Source: JBNKFV01 sp050289485 | GTDB lineage: Bacteria; Pseudomonadota; Gammaproteobacteria; Pseudomonadales; Cellvibrionaceae | NCBI GenBank assembly: GCA_050289485.1 | Contig: JBNKFV010000024.1 | Span: 98,915-162,914 of the forward strand | Length of the DNA: 64,000 nt | Direction of reading: 5' to 3' | Part shown: piece by piece, positions 27,332 through 35,016 of the stretch | Numbering within the stretch: position 1 is the first letter of the stretch | Layout of the letters: every line of letters begins with the position of its first letter | The notes under the pieces: generated by a model | What the model was told of the DNA's origin: nothing | Databases searched by the model: none | The model's input: only the letters and a program-made list of their open reading frames with translations | Position numbers and translations under genes: made by a program

Positions 27332-28789
27332 ATGCATTTCACCATTATTGCTCGCGTTCTCGGTACCCTGCTAATGGTGTTCAGCCTGACCATGCTTACG
27401 CCTTTGCTGGTGTCGCTTATTTATAAAGACGGCAGTTATCACGCCTTTCTCGCCGCTTTTATTATCACCTTGAGCACCGGCTTTATTATCTGGCTACCGG
27501 TACATCGGGTAAAACAAGACTTACGCACCCGCGATGGCTTTTTGGTAACCGCTTTATTCTGGTCGGTACTGGGGCTGTTCGGTTCCCTCCCGTTTATGCT
27601 GGAACAGGATGTGCAGCTGAGCTTTACCGACGCGCTGTTTGAATCGCTGTCGGGCCTTACCACCACCGGCGCAACGGTCATGACTGGGTTAGACTCACTG
27701 CCCCACGGTTTACTGTTCTATCGCCAGCAACTGCAGTGGTTAGGTGGCATTGGTATTATTGTGATAGCCGTGGCCATTTTACCTATGCTCGGTATTGGGG
27801 GTATGCAGTTGTACCGCGCCGAAACCCCAGGGCCAGTTAAAGATTCCAAGCTCACACCGCGTATTACCCAAACCGCCAAAGCCCTGTTTTTGATTTACGT
27901 TACCCTCACCATTAGCTGCCTGCTGGCGTATTGGGCAGCAGGCATGACCTTTTTCGATGCCATCTGTCACGCGTTTGCTACTGTCGCCATTGGTGGGTTT
28001 TCTACCCATGATGCCAGTATTGGTTACTTCGATAGCTCTGTCATTATGCTCATCTGCATTTTGTTTATGGTGATTTCCGGGGTGAACTTTGCCTTGCACT
28101 ACTTCGCCTGGAATGAAAAACACTGGCGCAGCTTTCGCTATTATCTGGCCGATCCTGAATTCAAGTTTTATGGCAGCTGTATTCTTGTTGGCTCTCTGAT
28201 TACCATTTTTTATCTCGCCGAAACCAAAACCTACGGGCCCGTAGAGAGTATTCTGCACGGCACATTTGAGCTGGTATCCATTCTTACCACCACCGGTTTT
28301 GGTACTGCCGACTTCAGCCATTGGCCCAACTTTTTGCCGTTTATGATTTTTCTGTTTGCATTTATGGGTGGCTGTGCCAGTTCTACCGCTGGCGGCATGA
28401 AAGTGATTCGTGTGCTGTTAATCTGCAAACAAGGGCTGCGCGAACTGCACCGGCTTATTCACCCCAATGCCACCATTCCCATCAAGCTGGGCGCTACCAC
28501 CGTGTCTGATCGGGTAGTAGAAGCCGTATGGGGATTTTTTGCTGCTTATGTCGTGAGCTTTATGGTGATGTTTCTGGCGCTGCTGGCAACCGGGCTGGAT
28601 TTTATTACCGCCTTTTCCGCCGTGGGCGCTTGCATCAATAATCTCGGCCCCGGCTTGGGTGATGTTGCCTATCACTATGGCGACATCAACAATACTGCAA
28701 AATGGATTTTAAGTTTTGCCATGCTGCTGGGCCGACTGGAAGTATTTACCCTGCTGGTGCTTTTCACGCCTATGTTTTGGCGGCGGTGA
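27332..28789 (+). CDS. trkH: Trk potassium transporter membrane subunit TrkH
   Basis: This is the pore-forming subunit of the Trk low-affinity potassium uptake system. The 485-residue protein has four membrane-pore-membrane repeats. Selectivity-loop sequences are recognisable as SGLTTTGATV, ATVAIGGFSTHD, SILTTTGFGTAD and SAVGACINNLGPGL. The fourth loop diverges as usual. It pairs with trkA directly upstream. Confidence 0.96.
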   Translation: MHFTIIARVLGTLLMVFSLTMLTPLLVSLIYKDGSYHAFLAAFIITLSTGFIIWLPVHRVKQDLRTRDGFLVTALFWSVLGLFGSLPFMLEQDVQLSFTDALFESLSGLTTTGATVMTGLDSLPHGLLFYRQQLQWLGGIGIIVIAVAILPMLGIGGMQLYRAETPGPVKDSKLTPRITQTAKALFLIYVTLTISCLLAYWAAGMTFFDAICHAFATVAIGGFSTHDASIGYFDSSVIMLICILFMVISGVNFALHYFAWNEKHWRSFRYYLADPEFKFYGSCILVGSLITIFYLAETKTYGPVESILHGTFELVSILTTTGFGTADFSHWPNFLPFMIFLFAFMGGCASSTAGGMKVIRVLLICKQGLRELHRLIHPNATIPIKLGATTVSDRVVEAVWGFFAAYVVSFMVMFLALLATGLDFITAFSAVGACINNLGPGLGDVAYHYGDINNTAKWILSFAMLLGRLEVFTLLVLFTPMFWRR

Positions 28790-29092
28790 ACCACTGGGGC
28801 AATGATTAAACCGTTCCCAATACTCTCCCTATAGCAAGCCAATAGTCTTCGTGATTGTAAATATTCTGTATCCCTCAGGTTTGGCTTTTAATGTAATTTA
28901 GAGAGTCGCTGTCTTTAGAAAATAAATACCAAAAACTCGATCTTGCTACAGCAAAAGGGGCAACGTTTAATTAGGATTGCGTTGCGTAAACATAGCCCTT
29001 CTATTAACCCGGCAACAAACTGGATATTAGGGCTGTTCATTATTGTGATGATGCAGGTCGCTACCGCTGATTGAAGCGAAGCTGACTGAGTT
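28790..29092. other. 303-base noncoding gap between convergent trkH and the LpxL-type gene
   Basis: Both flanking genes point into this A+T-rich stretch. I see no strong terminator. A short minus-strand frame ending at 28915 would encode a peptide with CPFCCSKIEF, which looks like a zinc-ribbon end. It has no ribosome-binding site and could be a decayed remnant. Nothing else is supported. Confidence 0.4.
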
Positions 29093-30001
29093 TTAGTTTT
29101 TTTTATAAGGCGAAGCCCCACCATCAGGCTGGCGACGAAACCGTTTGTATTCCCACTGGTATTGAGTGGGCTCATAAGCCACACAAGCTTCTACGGTTTT
29201 ATTTAAACCTGTGAGTGCTGTTGTTATATCGTCGCTGTAAATTTGCGCATCAGGCTCAGCAAAAATAATTTCAAAACCACCCGTCACCCGCTTGGCAAAG
29301 CCGAGAATATAGTCGGAGTGATTACGCACATAAAGCTGGTGGCAGAGGGTCATGGTAAGCGTTGGAATACCAAAAAACGGCGCAAATTCGCCAGCACCCT
29401 GTGTGGGAACCTGATCGGGAAGAATGCCTACCGTGTGCCCTGCCTTCAGTGCTTTAAGCAACGCTGTAACACCGCGACGATCTGTCGGCACCAAGGTAGC
29501 ACCGGATCGCTCCCGCCCTTCACGAATCAGGGGGTCCACTTCGATAAGCGCCGGAGGCTGGTAGAGACTGGTCGTTGGGCCGCAGTCTCCCAGATAACGG
29601 CCTAACACCTCCCAGTTGCCAAAATGCGGCGCCACTACCAACACCCCCTTACCGTTGCTGATTTTTTCGTCGAGCAGTTCGCGGCCATGAACCGCCACGA
29701 TCTTACTCCGCAACCAGGCCTGAGAGCTCTGCCATATCAGGCCCATTTCCATCACGGTTCTGGCTGTCTCTATCAGGCTTTGTTTTGCGAAGCGCTCGCG
29801 TTCTTCGGCGGGTATATCCGGATATACCAATTCCAGGTTGCGCCGCGTTACCTGCGCTTCGCGCCCATTAATAGCAAAGGTTACCCAGCCCAATCCGGTA
29901 CCAATGGCCCTGAGTAAACCAAGGGGCAGACAACCTGTAAGTTTGAAGAACCCTAGGGCAAGGCGGCCTTTAAAGCTGGGTAACGGCGTTTTTTTAGTCA
30001 T
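29093..30001 (-). CDS. LpxL/HtrB-family lipid A acyltransferase
   Basis: This inner-membrane acyltransferase probably adds a secondary acyl chain to lipid A. The 302-residue product has an N-terminal hydrophobic anchor, the catalytic HX4E motif HFGNWE (H126, E131), and later family blocks LPDQVPTQGAGEFAPFFG and YELGFAKR-like sequence. ATG 30001 is chosen; the open frame runs on to 30325 but that part overlaps glyQ on the other strand and has no family likeness. It is divergent from glyQ. Which acyl position it modifies cannot be told from sequence. Confidence 0.9.
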   Translation of the reverse strand: MTKKTPLPSFKGRLALGFFKLTGCLPLGLLRAIGTGLGWVTFAINGREAQVTRRNLELVYPDIPAEERERFAKQSLIETARTVMEMGLIWQSSQAWLRSKIVAVHGRELLDEKISNGKGVLVVAPHFGNWEVLGRYLGDCGPTTSLYQPPALIEVDPLIREGRERSGATLVPTDRRGVTALLKALKAGHTVGILPDQVPTQGAGEFAPFFGIPTLTMTLCHQLYVRNHSDYILGFAKRVTGGFEIIFAEPDAQIYSDDITTALTGLNKTVEACVAYEPTQYQWEYKRFRRQPDGGASPYKKN

Positions 30002-30183
30002 AGACGAAAAGACAAGATATTCATACAGGGGGCGCGAGCTTACCGCAAAAACCGCCAAATCGGTAGAAAACCGCCGGTTTTCGCCGGGTTGTGGGTGTGA
30101 ATTAAACCTCAGACCGTTATAATTCCGCGCTTCATTCATTGTGCAAACAGCACAGGTAAACCAAGGCCGGAGGCGCAGAAACG

Positions 30184-31149
30184 GTGTCCAGCAGCGACCA
30201 ACCAGATGTATCCACGTTTCAGGGGCTAATCTTAGCTCTGCAACAATATTGGGCCCGACAAGGGTGTGTAGTACTGCAACCGCTCGATATGGAAGTAGGG
30301 GCAGGCACTTTTCATCCCGCAACATTCCTGCGCGCCATCGGCCCTGAAACCTGGAATGCCGCCTATGTACAGCCCTGTCGTCGCCCTACCGACGGCCGTT
30401 ACGGTGAAAACCCCAATCGCCTGCAACATTATTACCAGTATCAGGTGGTACTGAAGCCCTCCCCCGACAATTTTCAGGATCTGTATCTTGAGTCGCTGAA
30501 AGCGCTGGGCATCGACCCCGCTATTCACGATATTCGCTTTGTGGAGGATAACTGGGAGTCACCCACGTTGGGAGCCTGGGGCCTTGGCTGGGAAGTGTGG
30601 CTTAACGGTATGGAAGTGACCCAGTTTACCTACTTTCAGCAAGTGGGCGGGCTGGAATGTTACCCCGTGACCGGCGAAATTACCTACGGTCTGGAGCGTA
30701 TTGCCATGTATTTGCAGGGCGTCGACTCCATTTATGACCTTACCTGGACCATTGGCCCAGATGGCAAGAAAGTCACCTATGGTGATGTGTTCCACCAGAA
30801 CGAAGTAGAAATGTCGCGGTTTAACTTCGAAGAAGCCGACGTAGACTACCTATTTCACAGCTTCGATGTATGCGAACGAGAAAGCCAGCGCCTGAGTGAA
30901 AAAGGCCTGCCATTGCCCGCTTACGAAATGGTGATGAAGGCATCACACGCGTTCAACCTGTTGGATGCTCGCCATGCGATTTCCGTCACCGAGCGCCAAC
31001 GTTTTATCTTGCGTGTGCGCACGCTGGCACGCGCCGTTGCGCAAGGCTATTTTAACGCCCGCAAGCAGCTAAACTTTCCGCTGGCACCAGAAGCGCTGCG
31101 AGAAGAAGTTTTACGTTTAACTGCCGAGTCTGAAGAGGGAGCAAAGTAA
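30184..31149 (+). CDS. glyQ: Glycine-tRNA ligase alpha subunit
   Basis: This is the catalytic alpha subunit of the bacterial alpha2beta2 glycyl-tRNA synthetase. The 321-residue protein shows the class II features LQQYWARQGCVVLQPLDMEVGAGTF in the N-terminus and the GGLECYPVTGEITYGLERIAMY block containing motif 3. A GTG start at 30184 is used. glyS follows with a single base between stop and start, so the subunits are translationally coupled. Confidence 0.97.
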   Translation: MSSSDQPDVSTFQGLILALQQYWARQGCVVLQPLDMEVGAGTFHPATFLRAIGPETWNAAYVQPCRRPTDGRYGENPNRLQHYYQYQVVLKPSPDNFQDLYLESLKALGIDPAIHDIRFVEDNWESPTLGAWGLGWEVWLNGMEVTQFTYFQQVGGLECYPVTGEITYGLERIAMYLQGVDSIYDLTWTIGPDGKKVTYGDVFHQNEVEMSRFNFEEADVDYLFHSFDVCERESQRLSEKGLPLPAYEMVMKASHAFNLLDARHAISVTERQRFILRVRTLARAVAQGYFNARKQLNFPLAPEALREEVLRLTAESEEGAK

Positions 31150-31150
31150 C

Positions 31151-33229
31151 ATGGCTGCAGATTTTCTTGTTGAACTCGGAACCGAAGAATTACCACCCAA
31201 AGCCTTGTGGAAACTGGCCCGCGCTTTTGAGGAAGCCGTAGCCAGTGGTTTGCATAGCGCTGGCCTTGAGTTTGAGAGCACACGAGCCCTGGCCAGCCCA
31301 CGTCGACTCGCAGTTTATGTAACGCAACTGAGTGAACAAACCGCCCAACAGGAACAAGCTGTTTGGGGCCCGCCGGCCGCTATCGCGTTTGATAAAGACG
31401 GTAACCCTACCAAAGCTGCCGAAGCCTTCGCGCAGAAGAATGGGTTAGCCGTTGCCGAATTAACCGTCGAGAATGATGGTAAGGCTGATAAGCTGATTTG
31501 TCGTAAACAAACCGGTGGCGAAGCCGCAACCGCATTCTTGCCCGCAATCGTTGAAAAAGCGTTAGCTGCATTGCCCATTCCAAAGCGCATGCGTTGGGGT
31601 TCGCGCCGTACTGAGTTTGTGCGCCCGGCACATTGGCTAATGATGCTGTTTGGCGGCGAAGTGGTTGATGCTGAAATTTTAGGCCTACGTGCCAATCGCG
31701 AAACCCGAGGCCACCGCTTTCATTACAACCAAACACTGGTAATCAACGAACCCGCTGAGTATATCGAGAAATTGCGTGACCCAGGTTATGTGATGGTCGA
31801 CTTCGAAGAGCGCCAATCGTTGATTACACAACAAGTTGCTGAAGAAGCGAAGAAGATTGGCGGCAATGCGGTTATCGATCCAGACCTGCTCGATGAAGTA
31901 ACGGCATTGGTAGAATGGCCGGTAGCACTAACCGGGCGTTTTGAAGAGCGCTTTTTAGAGGTGCCAGCCGAAGCATTAATTTCGTCGATGAAAGAGCATC
32001 AAAAATATTTTCACGTAGAAGACAGCAACGGCAAGTTAATGCCTTACTTCATTACCGTGGCTAATATTGTCAGTAAAGACCCTCAACAGGTGATCGACGG
32101 TAACGAGCGTGTTATTCGCCCACGCCTGTCAGATGCCGCCTTCTTTTTTGAAACCGACAAAAAGGTTTCATTGGAAAGCCTACGCGACAAATTAAAGTCG
32201 ATCGTATTTCAGGCGCAACTGGGTACGGTGTTTGAAAAAACCGAACGGGTTGCCAAACTGGCCGGATTAATAGCTAATAAAATTGGTGCCAATACCGCCG
32301 ATGCCACTCGCGCTGGCGAGCTCTGTAAGTCAGACCTTGTCACCAACATGGTAGGTGAGTTTGACAACATGCAAGGCATCGCGGGTTATTACTACGCGCT
32401 TAACGATGGCGAGTCTGAAGACGTCGCCGCCGCCATGAACGAGCAATACATGCCTCGTTTTGCTGGCGATCAGTTGCCTGCAACTACCACTGGTACACTG
32501 ATTGCGCTGGCAGACCGACTGGATACCTTAGTGGGTATTTTTGGTATCGGTCAGCTACCTACTGGCTCGAAGGACCCTTTTGCTTTGCGCCGGGCAAGCC
32601 TGGGCGTATTACGCTTACTGGTAGAAAAACAGTTGGATCTCGATTTGGCAGAGCTGCTGGATTTGGCCATTAGCCAACATCAACCCCTGCCACAGGCTAA
32701 AGGGCTCAAAGAGCAGGTATTAACTTATATGCTGGAGCGCTTCCGCGCGTGGTATGAAGATGACAATATTCCTGCCGAAGTTTTCATGGCGGTGAGTGCC
32801 AAGCAGCTGAGCAATCCACTGGATATCAATCGCCGCGTATTGGCCGTTAATCAATTCAGTCAATTGTCCCCAGCCCAAGCCTTGGCTGCAGCCAACAAAC
32901 GCGTCAGTAATATTTTGGCAAAGCAGGAGATCGAAAAAACCTTTACGGTGGATAGCGCCCTGTTAAAAGACGCTGACGAAATAGCGTTAGCCGACGCGTT
33001 GGATAAAAAGTCGGCCGAGGTGATGCCCATGTTCGCCAACCATCAATATACCGAAGCCCTGCAAGCACTGGCTGATTTACAGCCGGTGGTAGATGCCTTC
33101 TTCGATAATATTATGGTAATGGTCGACGACGAAGCGCTGCGCAATAACCGAATTGCTCTACTGCAAACGCTGCGCGGATTGTTTTTGGAAGTCGCTGATA
33201 TTTCACACTTAGCGCCGACCAAAAATTAA
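31151..33229 (+). CDS. glyS: Glycine-tRNA ligase beta subunit
   Basis: This is the tRNA-binding beta subunit of glycyl-tRNA synthetase. The 692-residue protein begins with the conserved DFLVELGTEELPPKAL. It carries the HD-like domain block around GEFDNMQGIAGYYYA and the C-terminal DALR anticodon-binding region (FFDNIMVMVDDEALRNNRIALL). It is coupled to glyQ upstream, and gmhB follows after 14 bases. Confidence 0.97.
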   Translation: MAADFLVELGTEELPPKALWKLARAFEEAVASGLHSAGLEFESTRALASPRRLAVYVTQLSEQTAQQEQAVWGPPAAIAFDKDGNPTKAAEAFAQKNGLAVAELTVENDGKADKLICRKQTGGEAATAFLPAIVEKALAALPIPKRMRWGSRRTEFVRPAHWLMMLFGGEVVDAEILGLRANRETRGHRFHYNQTLVINEPAEYIEKLRDPGYVMVDFEERQSLITQQVAEEAKKIGGNAVIDPDLLDEVTALVEWPVALTGRFEERFLEVPAEALISSMKEHQKYFHVEDSNGKLMPYFITVANIVSKDPQQVIDGNERVIRPRLSDAAFFFETDKKVSLESLRDKLKSIVFQAQLGTVFEKTERVAKLAGLIANKIGANTADATRAGELCKSDLVTNMVGEFDNMQGIAGYYYALNDGESEDVAAAMNEQYMPRFAGDQLPATTTGTLIALADRLDTLVGIFGIGQLPTGSKDPFALRRASLGVLRLLVEKQLDLDLAELLDLAISQHQPLPQAKGLKEQVLTYMLERFRAWYEDDNIPAEVFMAVSAKQLSNPLDINRRVLAVNQFSQLSPAQALAAANKRVSNILAKQEIEKTFTVDSALLKDADEIALADALDKKSAEVMPMFANHQYTEALQALADLQPVVDAFFDNIMVMVDDEALRNNRIALLQTLRGLFLEVADISHLAPTKN

Positions 33230-33243
33230 CGCTGGAGACCTGT

Positions 33244-33801
33244 ATGAAACTGGTCATTTTAGATCGAGACGGTGTTATCAACCATCAGGAAGGTGATGAA
33301 GACATTACCTCCCTGGCACAGTGGCAACCAATAGAAGGCAGTATCGATGCTATTGCCGACTTAAGCCGCAACGGTTTTACTGTTGTGGTAGCAACCAATC
33401 AGGCTGCGCTGGCGCGCGGCCTGTTGGATCTGGATGATCTGGAAGCAATACACACCAGCCTGTGTGATCGTGTAGAGAACCGCGGCGGACAAATTGCTGC
33501 TATTTTTTATTGCCCACACACTGATGAAGACCATTGCAATTGCCGCAAACCCAAAACCGGTTTGCTCGACGCCATCGAACTGGAATTCGACATGCCTACC
33601 TCAGCCGTGCCTTTTGTTGGCGACAGAAAATCAGATTTATTGGCCGCCATTCAAAAAGGCTGCGACCCCATTCTGGTAAAAACCGGGTACGGCAAAAATA
33701 CAGTGGAAGAATTACAAGAAGATCCCTTGCCCAGTGGCCACTCAGCAGAAATATTTGAAAACCTGCGAGAAGCAGCCAATTTTATCCTGCGGCATTATTA
33801 G
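33244..33801 (+). CDS. gmhB: D-glycero-beta-D-manno-heptose 1,7-bisphosphate 7-phosphatase
   Basis: This HAD-family phosphatase acts in ADP-heptose synthesis for the lipopolysaccharide inner core. The 185-residue product has the nucleophile motif LDRDGVIN (D7, D9), the threonine motif ATNQ, and a zinc loop with CPHTDEDHCNCRKPK. The final acidic motif is FVGDRKSD. It follows glyS closely and is followed by plsC, an envelope-biogenesis pair seen in Pseudomonas. Confidence 0.94.
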   Translation: MKLVILDRDGVINHQEGDEDITSLAQWQPIEGSIDAIADLSRNGFTVVVATNQAALARGLLDLDDLEAIHTSLCDRVENRGGQIAAIFYCPHTDEDHCNCRKPKTGLLDAIELEFDMPTSAVPFVGDRKSDLLAAIQKGCDPILVKTGYGKNTVEELQEDPLPSGHSAEIFENLREAANFILRHY

Positions 33802-33898
33802 AGCTCCACTTTTAAACCCATATGACTCATTCAGTCAAAGCTACTCTCATGAGTCCAACTCACCTATTGTTGCTTTTCGACTCGTTAATGGAATAAGT

Positions 33899-34600
33899 AT
33901 GCAATTTATACGCGCTGCGCTGTTCAACCTAAGCTACGCTGTTACGACGATTTTTTTCGGATCACTTTCGTTGATTTTATGGATGTTTCCCTACAGTGTT
34001 CGTGTTGCTGTACTGCTGTGGTGGAATCGTATCGTACTTTTTAGCTTGCGATGGATTTGTGGTATTCGCTACGAAATTATTGGCAACAAACCCACGATGG
34101 ATACACCCTTTGTGGTAATGGCTAAGCATCAATGTGCCTGGGAGACATTTTTCCTTCAGGTATACTTCTCTCCTCTCAGCACCATTTTAAAACGAGAGTT
34201 ATTACGCATACCCTTTTTTGGATGGGGCTTGGCACTTACACGCCCCATTGCCATTGACCGTAGTAACCCCTTAAAAGCGCTAAAAGACATTAACAAAAAA
34301 GGTCTTGCACGCTTGTCACAAGGCAATAATATTCTCGTATTCCCAGAAGGTACCCGTGTACCGGTTGGCGAAAACGGCAACTTCGCCCGCAGCGGCGCCG
34401 ATATAGCAGTAAAAGGCGAAGTGCCGATAGTGCCTGTTGCACACAATGCTGGACGTTTTTGGGTAAATAAAAAATTTGCCAAGAACCCAGGCAAAATTAC
34501 GATTGTTATTGGGGAACCCATCTCTACGGCGGGAAAAACCAGTAAAGCCGTTACTGCTGAGGTTAAAAGCTGGATTGAAGAAAAGATGGCAGGGCTCTAA
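33899..34600 (+). CDS. 1-acyl-sn-glycerol-3-phosphate acyltransferase (PlsC family)
   Basis: This membrane acyltransferase makes phosphatidic acid from lysophosphatidic acid. The 233-residue product has an N-terminal hydrophobic helix (about 8-30), the active-site motif KHQCAWE (H77, with E82 in the place of the more common aspartate), and FPEGTRVP as the glycerophosphate-binding block. ATG 33899 gives a normal N-terminus; the open frame extends back into gmhB without family likeness. It is probably a second or specialised PlsC, as in Pseudomonas, where a similar gene lies near gmhB. Confidence 0.9.
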   Translation: MQFIRAALFNLSYAVTTIFFGSLSLILWMFPYSVRVAVLLWWNRIVLFSLRWICGIRYEIIGNKPTMDTPFVVMAKHQCAWETFFLQVYFSPLSTILKRELLRIPFFGWGLALTRPIAIDRSNPLKALKDINKKGLARLSQGNNILVFPEGTRVPVGENGNFARSGADIAVKGEVPIVPVAHNAGRFWVNKKFAKNPGKITIVIGEPISTAGKTSKAVTAEVKSWIEEKMAGL

Positions 34601-34766
34601 ACAGTTTTAGGCCTTTGTTGATAATTGCTGTTGAACCAATGACGATCGGTAATTACGTTATAGAACCGGGTACCCCTTTTTACCTTCCTTTAGCCAATTC
34701 AATTTACGCAACACTTTGGACAGATTAGCATTGGCAAATAGTCGAATAATTGCCTCAATTGTCGAT

Positions 34767-34802
34767 AGATTTAAATTGTTGTCTAGACAACAATTTAAAT
34801 CT
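34767..34802. repeat. Perfect 36-bp palindrome
   Basis: Every base from 34767 to 34802 pairs about a centre in TCTAGA; the left half reads AGATTTAAATTGTTGTCT. There is no unpaired spacer, so in RNA it would form a hairpin without a proper loop. It lies about 170 bases past plsC, between convergent genes. Confidence 0.9.
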
Positions 34803-34978
34803 TATAAGTAAATATTGATTCCAGATATTAGCGCTTGATAGCTAGTCGCTTTAGGTTAAAAATTTGAACACCGATAATTATTTAACAAAGATACAAGCAA
34901 GTTATTTATTCCTACAAACACTAAACATCTATAGAAACTTTGAAAAGCTAGAGAAGGCAAAAAGGGGAAATAGATTAG

Positions 34979-35008
34979 TCCCACCCTATAGCAAACTATA
35001 GAGTGGGA
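34979..35008 (-). terminator. Hairpin downstream of gyrB
   Basis: CCCACCCTATAG-CAAA-CTATAGAGTGGG forms a 13-pair stem with one mismatch and a 4-base loop, starting 9 bases past the gyrB stop on the minus strand. The U-run after it is poor, so termination may be partial. Confidence 0.6.
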
Positions 35009-35016
35009 AAACAAAA

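Larger units (their letters stand above)
34601..35016. other. A+T-rich gap between convergent plsC and gyrB
   Basis: This 416-base stretch holds no coding region. It contains a perfect 36-bp palindrome (34767-34802) and the gyrB-side hairpin (34979-35008), each listed separately. The remainder is A+T-rich without recognisable features. Confidence 0.6.

Noticed and set aside
28915..29040. Minus-strand peptide ending with CPFCCSKIEF after trkH
   Set aside because: It looks like a zinc-ribbon tail but there is no Shine-Dalgarno sequence and the frame is short; at most a remnant, noted in the gap entry.
30002..30325. Upstream extension of the LpxL-type gene
   Set aside because: The extension overlaps the start of glyQ on the other strand and has no family likeness; ATG 30001 gives the normal N-terminus.
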